Below, one piece after another: positions 12,414-21,928 of a stretch of 64,000 bases of DNA (its first letter is position 1; each line of letters opens with the position of its first letter). The stretch is from Heterodera schachtii (taxonomy: Eukaryota > Nematoda > Chromadorea > Rhabditida > Heteroderidae), in contig SIJG01000042.1 in NCBI GenBank assembly GCA_023374025.1, forward strand, positions 310,001 through 374,000, given 5' to 3'. A program made the translations under genes and the position numbers. The notes beneath the pieces are model-generated. The model did not search any database, was not told where the DNA came from, and saw only the letters and a list, made by a program, of their open reading frames with translations.

Positions 12414-13582
12414 CTAAAAATACTTTGTCGATTTTCCGATTTCTTCCCTTTCGCGTGTCCTGAAAAACGTTCCATCGGTTTCCAACTGCGATGGAATGAA
12501 AGGAGAAATAAAAATGAGGGGCCATCGCGAGCCAAGACAGGCGCTAAGGTTTTCTCGAAAGGACAAATTATAAGCGTGTACATCCTAAATAAAAAAACGA
12601 GGTTTTGTAGTGGCGAGGTGAATTGGTAAACTATTCACCATCAAATATTCGACACGCGTTTGGCCATGCCAAAAACAGAAAATCTGGGCGAAGATAAGAT
12701 AAGTTGTGAAGAGCAAAGTGATGAAAGAGAAGGCAAAGACCAAAATCACGAAGAATTGGTAGAAAGAGACGAAGCGGAACAGCAAAGCCATGTGGGGGAA
12801 CACCCATTTGAGAAAGTCGGACAGACTAAGCGGAGAGAAGGCGAGCAAAAGCGCATGCCAATTCCAACTGAAGGGAAAGAAAATAGGGGGGGAGATAAAC
12901 ACGGAAAGCAAAGATTACACGCAGCATGAAAACACGACTGGCCACAGGTTAAATACAGCGGCAACAAAATAACGCTGATTGAAGTGACCCACGCAAGAAC
13001 CGGTGAAGGAACAGTGGTGGTCACGGCGGAAGACGCAAAAGTTGCAAACTGTCAGATTTGAAGAGCAAATCTGAGTTAAAAATACAATAAATACCCGGAC
13101 AGTGAAATGAACGCGGAGGCGAATTCGATTGGCAAAGGTGGCAGAAGTGAAAGTCGCGCTTCACCACCGACGGCAAAACATTGCGCTGCGAATTCGGTCC
13201 CACTTTGAACATCATCAGCGCGTTTAAGTAAACATTGAGCCCGAGAAGTGAGCAGGGGACGACCCTCACAAGCCAACCATAAAAAAGGACGGAATTACTA
13301 AATGTAACCATTTTGAGCATACCTTGCTGAACGGATCAAACGAAAGGGAAAGTGGAAAAGTTACGGCATATAAAAAACCAATCGGAAGGGCAAAAAAGAT
13401 AAATATTCCAATCTGAACTCAATTTGTATGACAATTCACATGCGAAATGAACAACTTACAATGTCTTGTGTGTGCATCTTGACCATAAATTTACGGGCCG
13501 ATTGGATACAATTATTGTTTTGTTTTGTAAGACCTTCAATAGACGTAGAAGCGTAAGAGTCATTGTGATAATTCGTGGACAT
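12414..13582 (-). CDS. DHHC-type protein S-palmitoyltransferase
   Basis: Six exons (13460-13582, 13365-13412, 13095-13326, 12946-13048, 12639-12867, 12414-12584) give 301 residues. The cysteine-rich domain is complete: FCHLC, nine residues, HC, PVC, then FRRDHHCSFTGSCVGHFNQ, with the catalytic DHHC cysteine present. Two hydrophobic segments lie before it (IGIFIFFALPIGFLYA and the VLFYGWLVRVVPCSLL region) and two after it (FVSFYQFFVILVFAFSFI and its flank), the usual four-TM layout. The PaCCT-like AYNLSFRENLSACLG follows TM4. The enzyme acylates cysteines of membrane proteins in endomembranes; substrates cannot be read from sequence. The gene is convergent with DCAF1 (122 nt between stops). 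Which DHHC subfamily it belongs to is not clear. Confidence 0.88.
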
Positions 13583-13689
13583 CTGAAATATCACTACTCA
13601 TAATTTTGTTTATGCATATAATGGTGAGAAAATATAAAAAATCTACCCTTTGTCCCTTTACTATCTTACAAAAAACAATATACATAAGC

Positions 13690-14308
13690 CAAGCATGCAT
13701 TTTTTCAACTGGGAGACCAAAATAATTTTAAAGAGCATTTTTCTGTGGTGGAAAAATAAGCTGATCACGAATCTACTCAAATTTTGAAAAATCATTATTT
13801 TGTCTGTGACTTTTTATCAAGTACTTGGTTTTTTCCAAAAATTTTAAGAAAATTAATGGCGTAAAAAACTCATATACAGATGTTGTAGAGCTTAAAAATA
13901 GCTTTCGAATGAGCTATTGAATCTATTGAGAAGTCAAGTATTTAATTTTCTATGATTTTTTGAAATTTATTTATTAATCCCTAGGGGTCAAATGAGACGG
14001 GGGCTGGGGTTCGAGCCCGCTTGGCTGAAATTATTTTTTTATGATACTTGATGAAAAATCATCGATAAGAAGGTGTTTGCAAATAGAGCTCATCATATTT
14101 TTTTACCCCAAATTCATTGGAAATAAAATTTTTACAGAAAATTAAAAATTAAACAATTAAGTTCTTGATAAAAATTCATAGACAAAATCAATGATTTTTC
14201 AAAATCTGAGAACGGATTCGTGATCAGCGTATTTTTCTACCCCAGAAAAAATGCTTTTTAAAATTTTACTATTTTTCCCCATCGTGGCCACAATTCTGCA
14301 CCTTTACC
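13690..14308. repeat. palindromic foldback element upstream of MAT1
   Basis: Long inverted arms, about 13723-13830 and 14155-14275, match for roughly 70-100 bp with small gaps. They contain CTGATCACGAATC / GATTCGTGATCAG and TTTTGAAAAATCATT / AATGATTTTTCAAAA. The right end reads CAATTCTGCACCTTTACC, comparable with the termini of the element at 59077-59450. The middle also matches that element in reverse orientation (AAAATTTTTGGAAAAAAC). The left end is eroded and no clear duplication is visible. Confidence 0.75.
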
Positions 14309-14461
14309 CCCCGAAAAGCTCCTAGAAATTTTTTATATGATTTAAAAAATAGGTAATTTTCTTTTTATGGTCTGTAAAGTACTTTATGAAAATATCTGCA
14401 TTTTTTTAATAGGTCAGATCACTTTACAACTTCGCCTACAATTTTATTTTCCTGAGCTGTG

Positions 14462-15654
14462 ATGAAGAATGACATTGATAATTACCGAAAGTGTCCCAAA
14501 TGTAAAACGAGTGAATTTCAAAATCGTTCTTTGGTATTTTAATTCTTTTTGCTTGTTGAAACCTTGCATTTTCAGGTTATGATGATCAACGAATGTTGTC
14601 ATCCGTTATGCCAAAATTGCGTTGAAAACTTATTTGCCCGAAATGTTGCCCCATGTCCCTATGATGAATGCGGCAAAATGTTAAAGAGGTCTGGATTTTG
14701 GGTACAACAATTCGATGACCCTCGAGTGGAGCGTGAAAATTTTATACGCAAAAGACTTGCCAAGGTTATTGCTTCTCAATTTGGAAGTCCTAAGCTGGTT
14801 TTATTTTCTTAAGAGACCATTTTTAAGACTTATAACCTCCATGAAGACGACTTTGAAACTTTGCGAGAGTTTAACGATTATTTGGAACGAGTGGAGGAAA
14901 TCGTATTCAGGTGGCTTTAATTTTATTGGAATTACACAGAGGGAATGAAGTTAAGATTGGTCAACGAATCGCAGGTGGAGGAAACGGAGCAGGAAATGCA
15001 AACTTTCCGAGAAAAATATGCGGAAGCGATAGAACGCAACCGAAGACGTCCAACAAAGGACGACTTGTGGGTAAAGGCAATGCTGGAGGAAGAAACATTG
15101 AGGAAGTGCAAAGTGCAGGAGGAAAAGGTAGGGTGGACACGAATTGGGGGTAAAACTGAAATTATTTTTTGATCGAAACGGGTCATCGGTCGGCAAGTGT
15201 CAAATTCGACCCTAAAGCCATCATCGACGAACTAAGGGCGAGCGATTTGCCAGCTGAAGTTGTGTTGGACAGACAACGGAGGAAACGCATAGAGCAGGAA
15301 ATGGCGGACAAAGAGGAAATGATGCGTCGAAAGAGAGACAAACAGGGTCAGAGACACGAAATTTGAAAGAAAACGAGGAAAGACATCCCCCCCCCTTCAG
15401 AAGAGAAGCAGAGGGCCAAGGAGAGGACCACCTTCGGCGTAATCCGACCGAGTGGGAAAGCGTACTACCACAGCCAGCCGACCTTTTCCCTCATCGGCCC
15501 CCCTCTTCCGAGCGACGAAGAAATTGAACGGTTGGGCTATCTGCAGTTTGTTCGGCAGGCATCGACTTCATCCGTTGCCGGCGGATATTTGGCCCAAATT
15601 GGCTGCACGAGAGCAATTCTCGAAGCTCATGCGGGACTTTTGACTTCCATTTGA
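14462..15654 (+). CDS. mnat-1: MAT1, CDK-activating kinase assembly factor
   Basis: Six exons (14462-14533, 14576-14764, 14816-14910, 14956-15132, 15198-15346, 15401-15654) give 311 residues (human 309). The N-terminal RING has CPKC, CCHPLCQNCVENLF and CPYDEC. A helical centre (YNLHEDDFETLREFNDYLER; EEIVFRLVNESQVEETEQEM) and the conserved C-terminus (EEIERLGYLQFVRQAS...VAGGYLAQIGC) follow. MAT1 bridges CDK7 and cyclin H and anchors CAK to TFIIH in the nucleus. The join between exons 4 and 5 is the least certain (donor GTGGAC at 15133). Intron 5 has a nine- to ten-C tract directly before its TTCAG acceptor. An AATAAA lies at 15662. Transportin-3 begins 136 nt downstream on the same strand, so the two may be co-transcribed. 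Confidence 0.92.
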
Positions 15655-15737
15655 TAACACTAATAAAAGCATTATTTAGTTGAATGTTTTGCTCTTCTGT
15701 TATTAATTACATTAATTTTATTGGATTAACATATTTC

Positions 15738-15790
15738 TCAGAAATGTTTAATGTGTGTCCGAAGTGATTTTCATCTTCCATTTTCTGAAA
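15738..15790 (+). promoter_or_regulatory. candidate trans-splice acceptor before transportin-3
   Basis: The sequence ATATTTCTCAG ends at 15741, 49 nt before the TNPO3 start codon and 87 nt after the MAT1 stop. Such an acceptor in a short intercistronic gap is where a spliced leader would be added if the two genes form an operon. This is inference; no leader RNA gene is visible in the window. Confidence 0.35.
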
Positions 15791-17301
15791 ATGACTTTTA
15801 CCACCGAACGGGTCTATGAAGCACTGGCGGCCCTTCAAAGTAACTGAAATTCAGCAAAACATGCAAGCATCGAAGTGGCTCGCAGAATTCCAAGAATCGG
15901 TGGGTGTTTACAATTTTGACTTCTTAGATTTATTTTTCTGGCTGTAAATAAAGTCGGGATCTTAAAGGCATGCACAATTGAATGTCGATGGGCCTTTCTA
16001 TCGAAAAGTGATTTATACCTTAAAAGTTTAAATATGCCACTTGTCCAGTTTGTATCCACATTTTTGTCGTTTTTTATAAAAAAAATAAAATTTAAAAGGT
16101 CCTACAAACGCCTTTCCTGGGGTTTTCGAGGTCGCTGATCACAAATATGGATCCATTTCGACCAATTCTTGATCCCAAAACGACCGAATTCGAACAAAAA
16201 GTCAAATTTTGAGTTTTTAGGTCGAACTAGATCTAAATACATTAATGAACTTCAAAGTCACACAAATTCGTGATCAGCGATCTCGAAAACCCCTGGATAC
16301 TTGTTTTCAGGACTTTTTAAACCTAAATTTTTTTTAAAGATTTGACCAAAAATGTGGATACAAACCGGGCTAATACCTTAAAGGGATTAAATATTTAAAT
16401 AGCGAGCGTTTTTCGTGTCTTTTCAAGCTAAATTGTTTTACCATAAATTTTTTCAATTTTATGCTAATTATTATTGACAATCTTTGTTGGTTCTGGTCGG
16501 TTACAGCTGATGACCAGTGAAACGCACTTATCTATGTGTAAAACTGACATATCGAATTCACAAATCAATCATCCATTTGACAAAGACATTTAGTAAAAAA
16601 AAAAAATATAACCCAATTTTTTTGGTTCTAAAAATCAATTAACGATTTCTTGAGCGGGCCTGGGTCGCCCGGTAAAAAACCTCATTTAACCGCGCCTTAT
16701 CCCCCCAGCCAAATATTGTTTTCGTCCCTTTCTCGCAACCTTTCGCCTGTTAAGGTTTACGCTTGGTCCATTGCTGATCAAATGCTTTCCGAGTGTCGTT
16801 CCTTCGAGGCGTGTCTTTTCGCTGCGCAAACTCTCCGGTCGAAGGTGCTTCACTCTGCCAGAGAGCTCCCCAATGACGCGGTCGCACCTTTGCGTGACTC
16901 TCTGTTTAATCGGCTGAGGTTGGGCGAGTCCGAAAATTGTTTTTCCTTTTGTCCTTTGTCTTTTCTTTTAGCTCCATCGAGGCTGGCTTAGGCCGAAACT
17001 CAACAGCAATTATCACTCAGCTCAGTGCCGCCCTCTGTGACTTGTACATCCATGTGGTCCACTGGAAAGGCCTCGTCGCTCAAATACTCGTCCAATTCGA
17101 TTCCCCCACTTCATCTTCAAACTCTACTGTTCTTGTCGCACTGTTTAAAGCACTCCCCGAAGAATTATACAGTCGTAAACTTAAAATTGGCGAAAACAGA
17201 CGAACTGAAATCGAAGAAGAATTGGCGAGGCATACAGAAACACTGCTCTTTAAATTGGTAATCATTTTACTACTTTACAAAAACACTTTTCCGTTGCTCT
17301 T

Positions 17302-17352
<51 letters not shown>

Positions 17353-20300
17353 GAATCCACCCAGGAGCGACTACATTTTTTTAATTTGTCAGTTGTTTCT
17401 TTTACAATTTATTTAGTTTCATTTGTGCTCTTTGGATGCTTCTTTGTCTGAAGAAAATGGATTTCGAACGAAGGTTTCTTTTTTTTCTTTTTCTCCTTTA
17501 GCATTTTCAATAAAGGCCGTCGACTGCTTGGCTTCTTGGCTGCTGAACCCCCGTTGTCCTGTTGCCGTGGTTCGCCTCCCCCCCCCCCCGCCTCCGAATG
17601 GCATTTCCTTCTCTTTTCAGCTCACTCGTTCCCCTTTCTTCCGTTCGGTGCTTTCCGTGCTCAGCCAACCCAACACTTCGCAGCATTTGCACGACGCGGC
17701 CACAGAATGTGCGGTTAATGCGTTACAATTAATCGACGATTCGAAAGTTGCGTTGATAATGAGCGGAGAGCTGAGCGAATTTGCCCAGCTTTTGCAGCAG
17801 AGCATTTTTGAAACTGCCGACGCATTTCGATTGGCCATGCGGGAAGAAGACTCGGAAAAGTGTGTCAAATATGCGATTTAATTATTTGTTTTTCTGATTC
17901 AGGCTACAAAATTTCACTCGCCTTTACGCTGAACAGTCCAACGCATTTCTCTCTGCGATGGCCAATAATCCCCGCAAGGGATTTGGCGATTTGCGAATGT
18001 TGGATATGCTTTTGATGGCCAACGATTACCATGATTACACGGTGATTAGAGGGCAATGAGATGGCGTGATAAACAGCACATTGCTTTTTTCAGCTGTGTG
18101 AAATGAGTTTCAATGTGTGGTACCAATTGTCCGAACATTTGTATCAGTGCAACGAAGCCGAGTTCGATGAACTCCAAGGCATTTTCACGCCATATGTGGA
18201 AAAGTACCCCCTATTTTCTTCATTTATCCCACGGCTGTCTTTCTTTCCTTTCAGACACATTCTTTCGCTCTGCAAACATTGTCGGGTGGAGCCCGATTCC
18301 CAAGATTTGCTTGACAAAAATTCGGAACATGCCGATTTTCGGTCAAAGGCACAAGAAAGTGTTAAGGACGTGGTGAGTTATATTCGTTAATGAGTTAGTC
18401 AAAGGTCATATTAATGGTATAACTTTGTGTATTTCGACAAATGAAAACATAATTAAAACGATTCAGACTTTCATCATTGGTTCTGTCAATTTGCTCAAAC
18501 GTTTACTGGAGGTTCTCAACAGTTCCGAGAGTTGGGACCAAATGGAGGCCATTCTATTCATCGTTTCCGCATTTGTCGGAAACATTGCAGAGTTAGTGGT
18601 CGAATCATTCAATCAAATGTTTATGTTTTCACTCGTTTCTTCAGAACTGAGCACTCAGTCGTCCCTCTTCTGCTGGAGGCCATTCTCAAATTCCCCGTCA
18701 TGGCCACTCATCGGCAGCTGTTGAAGACGAGCATCCAATTGGTCGGCAACCTGCAGAATTGGCTGGAATTCAATTGGGGTTTTATGGGTTCGTTTTTGTC
18801 CATATTTGTTTCTTAAAAGGACTTTAGAGCGCATTTTCAATTGGCTTGTCTCTCTTTTTGGGCTTTGCGAGGGAATTCTTGCGCTGACAATTTCTGAGTG
18901 TTTGGAACAGCTGATGGAAAGGGGATGGCACGAGGCAAGGCATTGCCAAGAATACAATTAAACCAATCGAACTTCAGGTCCAAAAGCGAAGTCTTCACGA
19001 TCAGTTTTTGTCAATTTTAAATGAACTGCTGGCACGGGTCGAACAAGCACAGACCAATGGCCAAGAGATGGAAATGGCGGCGCACCATTTGCTAAGGGGT
19101 GAGTAATAGTAATCGTAACATTAAGGGCCACTATTATAAAATTCAAGTCTTTCATTGGCACTTAAATCATGAAGGTGACACTGTCTGTTTAAGCATCTGC
19201 CCATTTGATCAACGACCTGCCTGCCCACCAACTGTGCGCGTGTCTTAGTCGCATTTGCTCAGGGTCTGTCGCCCGCCTTGGAGAGGTAAGTGATAATGAC
19301 AGACTTCTTTCTTATTATCAGTTCTGAAAGTTTTTAAATATACTAAATATTCCGGCGCTACTTTATTTATACACATGGTCGAATAATTAACAATAAGACA
19401 TTTTAAAATTATTAGAATTTTTTTATAAAATTACTTTTAAAACATAACAAACATGAGTTTAATTAAGAGAATGACTAAATATTATTTTAGATAGAAATTT
19501 TTTTGTTTCTTATCTAAAAAGCCGATTTAAAAGCATTACTTAAAAAAGACGCTTCGAATTTCCAAAGCAGAAAGTAGTAACGTACTTTAAAAAAGGTACT
19601 CAGGTTTGGTCGCAATTTTTTCAATGAAAAATGTCGCGTTCAACTCAATGCTCCACAGGTCGCTTCATCGTCGGCTTCGTTGGACGACAATAAGGAGAAT
19701 GGTACGGACAGCTGGGCCAAGTTGAAGACCGACCCCGTACTTTGGCTCGACAGAATCGCCGACGTGTGGCGCACCCTCCGTCCATGGCAGCAACAACTGG
19801 CCTATAAACAGGTGTTAGCACCTAAGGTCCCTGATTCACTCAAAATAGCTAAAAAGAAATTTCCGTTTTTCCCACGAGACAAAAAATCAGCAAAAAGAGA
19901 AAAAATGCATTGACAGTTTTGGACTTTTATTAACTTGTAATTTATGTCGTTTTAATTTGAACATAATGTAGATTTTCCCATAAAAGAGACAAATCGCATC
20001 CCTCTTAAATTTTCAATTTCACAGATGGCCAATGAACAGCAACAGATTCCCCCGGAGTGCCCTTGGCTTTCGCTCTGTTCAAATGCGATGGAATGTTCTC
20101 TTGCCACGCTGCAGCGCCACCAATCGCAGCAAAGTGAATAAATGACTCATCTTCGGCCATTCATTCATTTCCCAAGGGGTCGTTGAACACGCGTGCCGTA
20201 CAATTCGTTTTTTGATACGTTCGATGGGTGCACAGTCCGTCGTGTTCATTGAGCCGGTGGCAAGCCAAATTATGCTCACCTTCAACCAATTTCCACATTC

Positions 20301-21240
20301 GTGTCTTCTCTACTTGTCCAGCATTATGGTGGATGAGTACGGCTCAATGGCTCATCTTCAGCCGGGAATGCTCCAATTGTTGGACGTGAGATCGAAGGCA
20401 TGGCTTAGCAAGTCCTTTCGTTACTTCAGAATTTGGCGAATCGGTCCCTCTCTCTTTTGGCGACTGACTCGGAGAACGGACTGCGCGACCATCCGGATAC
20501 GGTGGACGACCTGTACAGATTGGCCATCCGTTTCATTCAGGTGGTGATGTTCTGTGTTGTAAACGATGCCAAATGAGTATTCTGCGAATACAGCGTTCTC
20601 CGTCCACTCTCTTTTCTCATCCCATCGTGGTCCAACTCTTCCAAGGCGCAATCCATGGACTCGTCCTTAACCACCAAGATGCCAACAGATCGGTTACAAA
20701 ATTTGTGATGGAAATAATTGCAGCAGCGAAAGGAAAACGCGTAATTTTTTCTTTATTTTATAGAAAAGTATTATTTCTACGCCATTTTTACAAAGAGATG
20801 TTTTTGGTGTTTTAGAGTCAGTCACTTTCGAAGGAGCAAACTGAAAGAGTGCGCCAAATGCTTGCCGAGAACGGCCCCCAACTGATGTTGGCATGTGTAA
20901 GTGCCGCGCTGTTCCATCTCTCCAATTCGCTGTGCAAAGAAATGGCCGAAATTGTCCATGCGTTACTCAAGACAGACAAACTGGTCCAATAAAATTTCAC
21001 CGATGCTTAAATGCTTTTTCTATCTTAAAGAAAGCAGAACAATGGCTCCATTTTGTCTGTGTCCAATTGCCGCACGACGGGGGACACAGCGCAACCCCAC
21101 AACAATTGAACGACTTTCGCATGAAAATTCTGGAGTAACCTTCCTTTGATCGGGTTATTGTGCTAATGCATGTTTTCAGGTCGGTTCGTCCTAGCGATGT
21201 TTTGGAAGCAATGCGCGAATTGAGCAAATTCTATGCTTAA
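15791..21240 (+). CDS. TNPO3: transportin-3 (transportin-SR) nuclear import receptor
   Basis: Twenty-two exons: 15791-15899, 16755-16918, 16972-17257, 17417-17473, 17516-17569, 17621-17859, 17903-18041, 18094-18203, 18255-18372, 18467-18591, 18645-18778, 18828-18934, 18978-19098, 19194-19285, 19659-19811, 20025-20133, 20177-20385, 20430-20540, 20594-20740, 20816-20983, 21031-21134, 21180-21240. They give about 971 residues (human 923). Diagnostic pieces include AACLFAAQTL-type HEAT helices, PEELYSRKLKIGENRRTEI, SIMVDEYGSMAH, LRDHPDTVDDLYRLAIRFIQ and the end VLEAMRELSKFYA. The protein imports SR splicing factors. Exon 1 needs one base (T at 15845) removed to read LQSNEIQQNMQASKWLAEF; as written, a stop follows LQSN. 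Intron 12 begins with GC (18935). Intron 3 hosts tRNA-Asn and intron 1 hosts a palindromic repeat. Confidence 0.92.
16027..16375. repeat. palindromic foldback element in TNPO3 intron 1
   Basis: The outer arms GTTTGTATCCACATTTTTG and its complement (about 16048-16066 and 16343-16362) enclose inner arms GGGGTTTTCGAGGTCGCTGA and the matching TCAGCGATCTCGAAAACCCC. The centre contains CGAATTCGAACAAAAAGTC. Flanking direct repeats look like ATACCTTAAA(A/G) on both sides. It carries no coding potential and belongs to the core-module set described in the findings. Confidence 0.8.
17296..17369 (+). tRNA. tRNA-Asn (anticodon GTT)
   Basis: A 74-nt cloverleaf: the 7-bp acceptor stem GCTCTTG pairs with CAGGAGC (one G-U pair). 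The D arm contains GCGCAATCGGTTAGCGC, the anticodon arm TTCGGCTGTTAACCGAA carries GTT at 34-36, and the T arm is GGTGGTTCGAATCCACC. The discriminator base is G and no CCA is encoded. It lies inside intron 3 of transportin-3, in the same orientation as the host gene, so it depends on its internal pol III promoter (A box GTGGCGCAATCGG; B box GGTTCGAATCC). Confidence 0.97.
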
Positions 21241-21308
21241 TACGAAAAAATGTGCTTTATATGCGGGTCGTTTCGATGAGAAGACAACCAATTTATCTTT
21301 CATTTCGA

Positions 21309-21928
21309 TAAATCGATGAATTTGCCAGTTTTTAGTAAGTATACAGCAGAACAACATTAATTCCCACTAGAGACCGGAAATTAAATTTTTTTTTCCCCGG
21401 CTGTGTTATGTCTCGGTTGTGTTTCGGCGCCTGTGTTTGTCCTGTTCCGCGCTGAGGGATTGGCATTCAAAAATTTTTGCAGGGCGGGATTTTGGGAAAA
21501 AGTGAAGAATACTGATTTAGTTGATTTCGATACAAATGATATGTCATTCGACTCCTCTCGGTCTATAATGAATGAATCCGAAGGAATTTTTCGGGGGTCA
21601 CCATTTCCTGATGAGTTACAGACCCGGGACTCAAAGTGACCAAATCCAGCGGTACTCAACTATCTATCCGTGGTTAAAACAAAATTAATCACCTAGTTAA
21701 CAGTTTATTTTGTTTTTATGCGAAGCCTAAGCAGACGGTCAGGGTCGTTTTCGTACGGCCGTTTTCGTACGAGTTGTGTACAAGCGTCAGACCGATATAA
21801 AAAGCTTGAAAACTAATATAACTAAAATTTTATAATTTTAACTCCATACTCGTAAATTTTAATCGAAAATTCATATATTTAACAAAAAAAATCTTCTACA
21901 GTTTATAGCCCACAAAAATTTTTTTTTA
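21309..21928. repeat. 620-bp direct repeat, left copy (A)
   Basis: The sequence from TAAATCGATGAATTTGCCAG to the T9-A run before 21929 recurs without visible difference at 24683-25302. The two copies exactly bracket the LINE insertion. The right part of this copy (from about 21736) is the left portion of the Mutator-like MITE that is complete at 25110-25699. The short open frames inside are chance frames duplicated with it. Confidence 0.9.

Noticed and set aside
13500..14460. A possible RNA gene in the divergent region before MAT1
   Set aside because: The strong secondary structure is explained by the long inverted arms of a foldback element related to 59077-59450.
21381..21659. Paired small frames found identically at 21381-21659 and 24755-25033
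   Set aside because: Their duplication is explained by the 620-bp direct repeats flanking the LINE; neither frame has family features, and the repeats are non-coding context.
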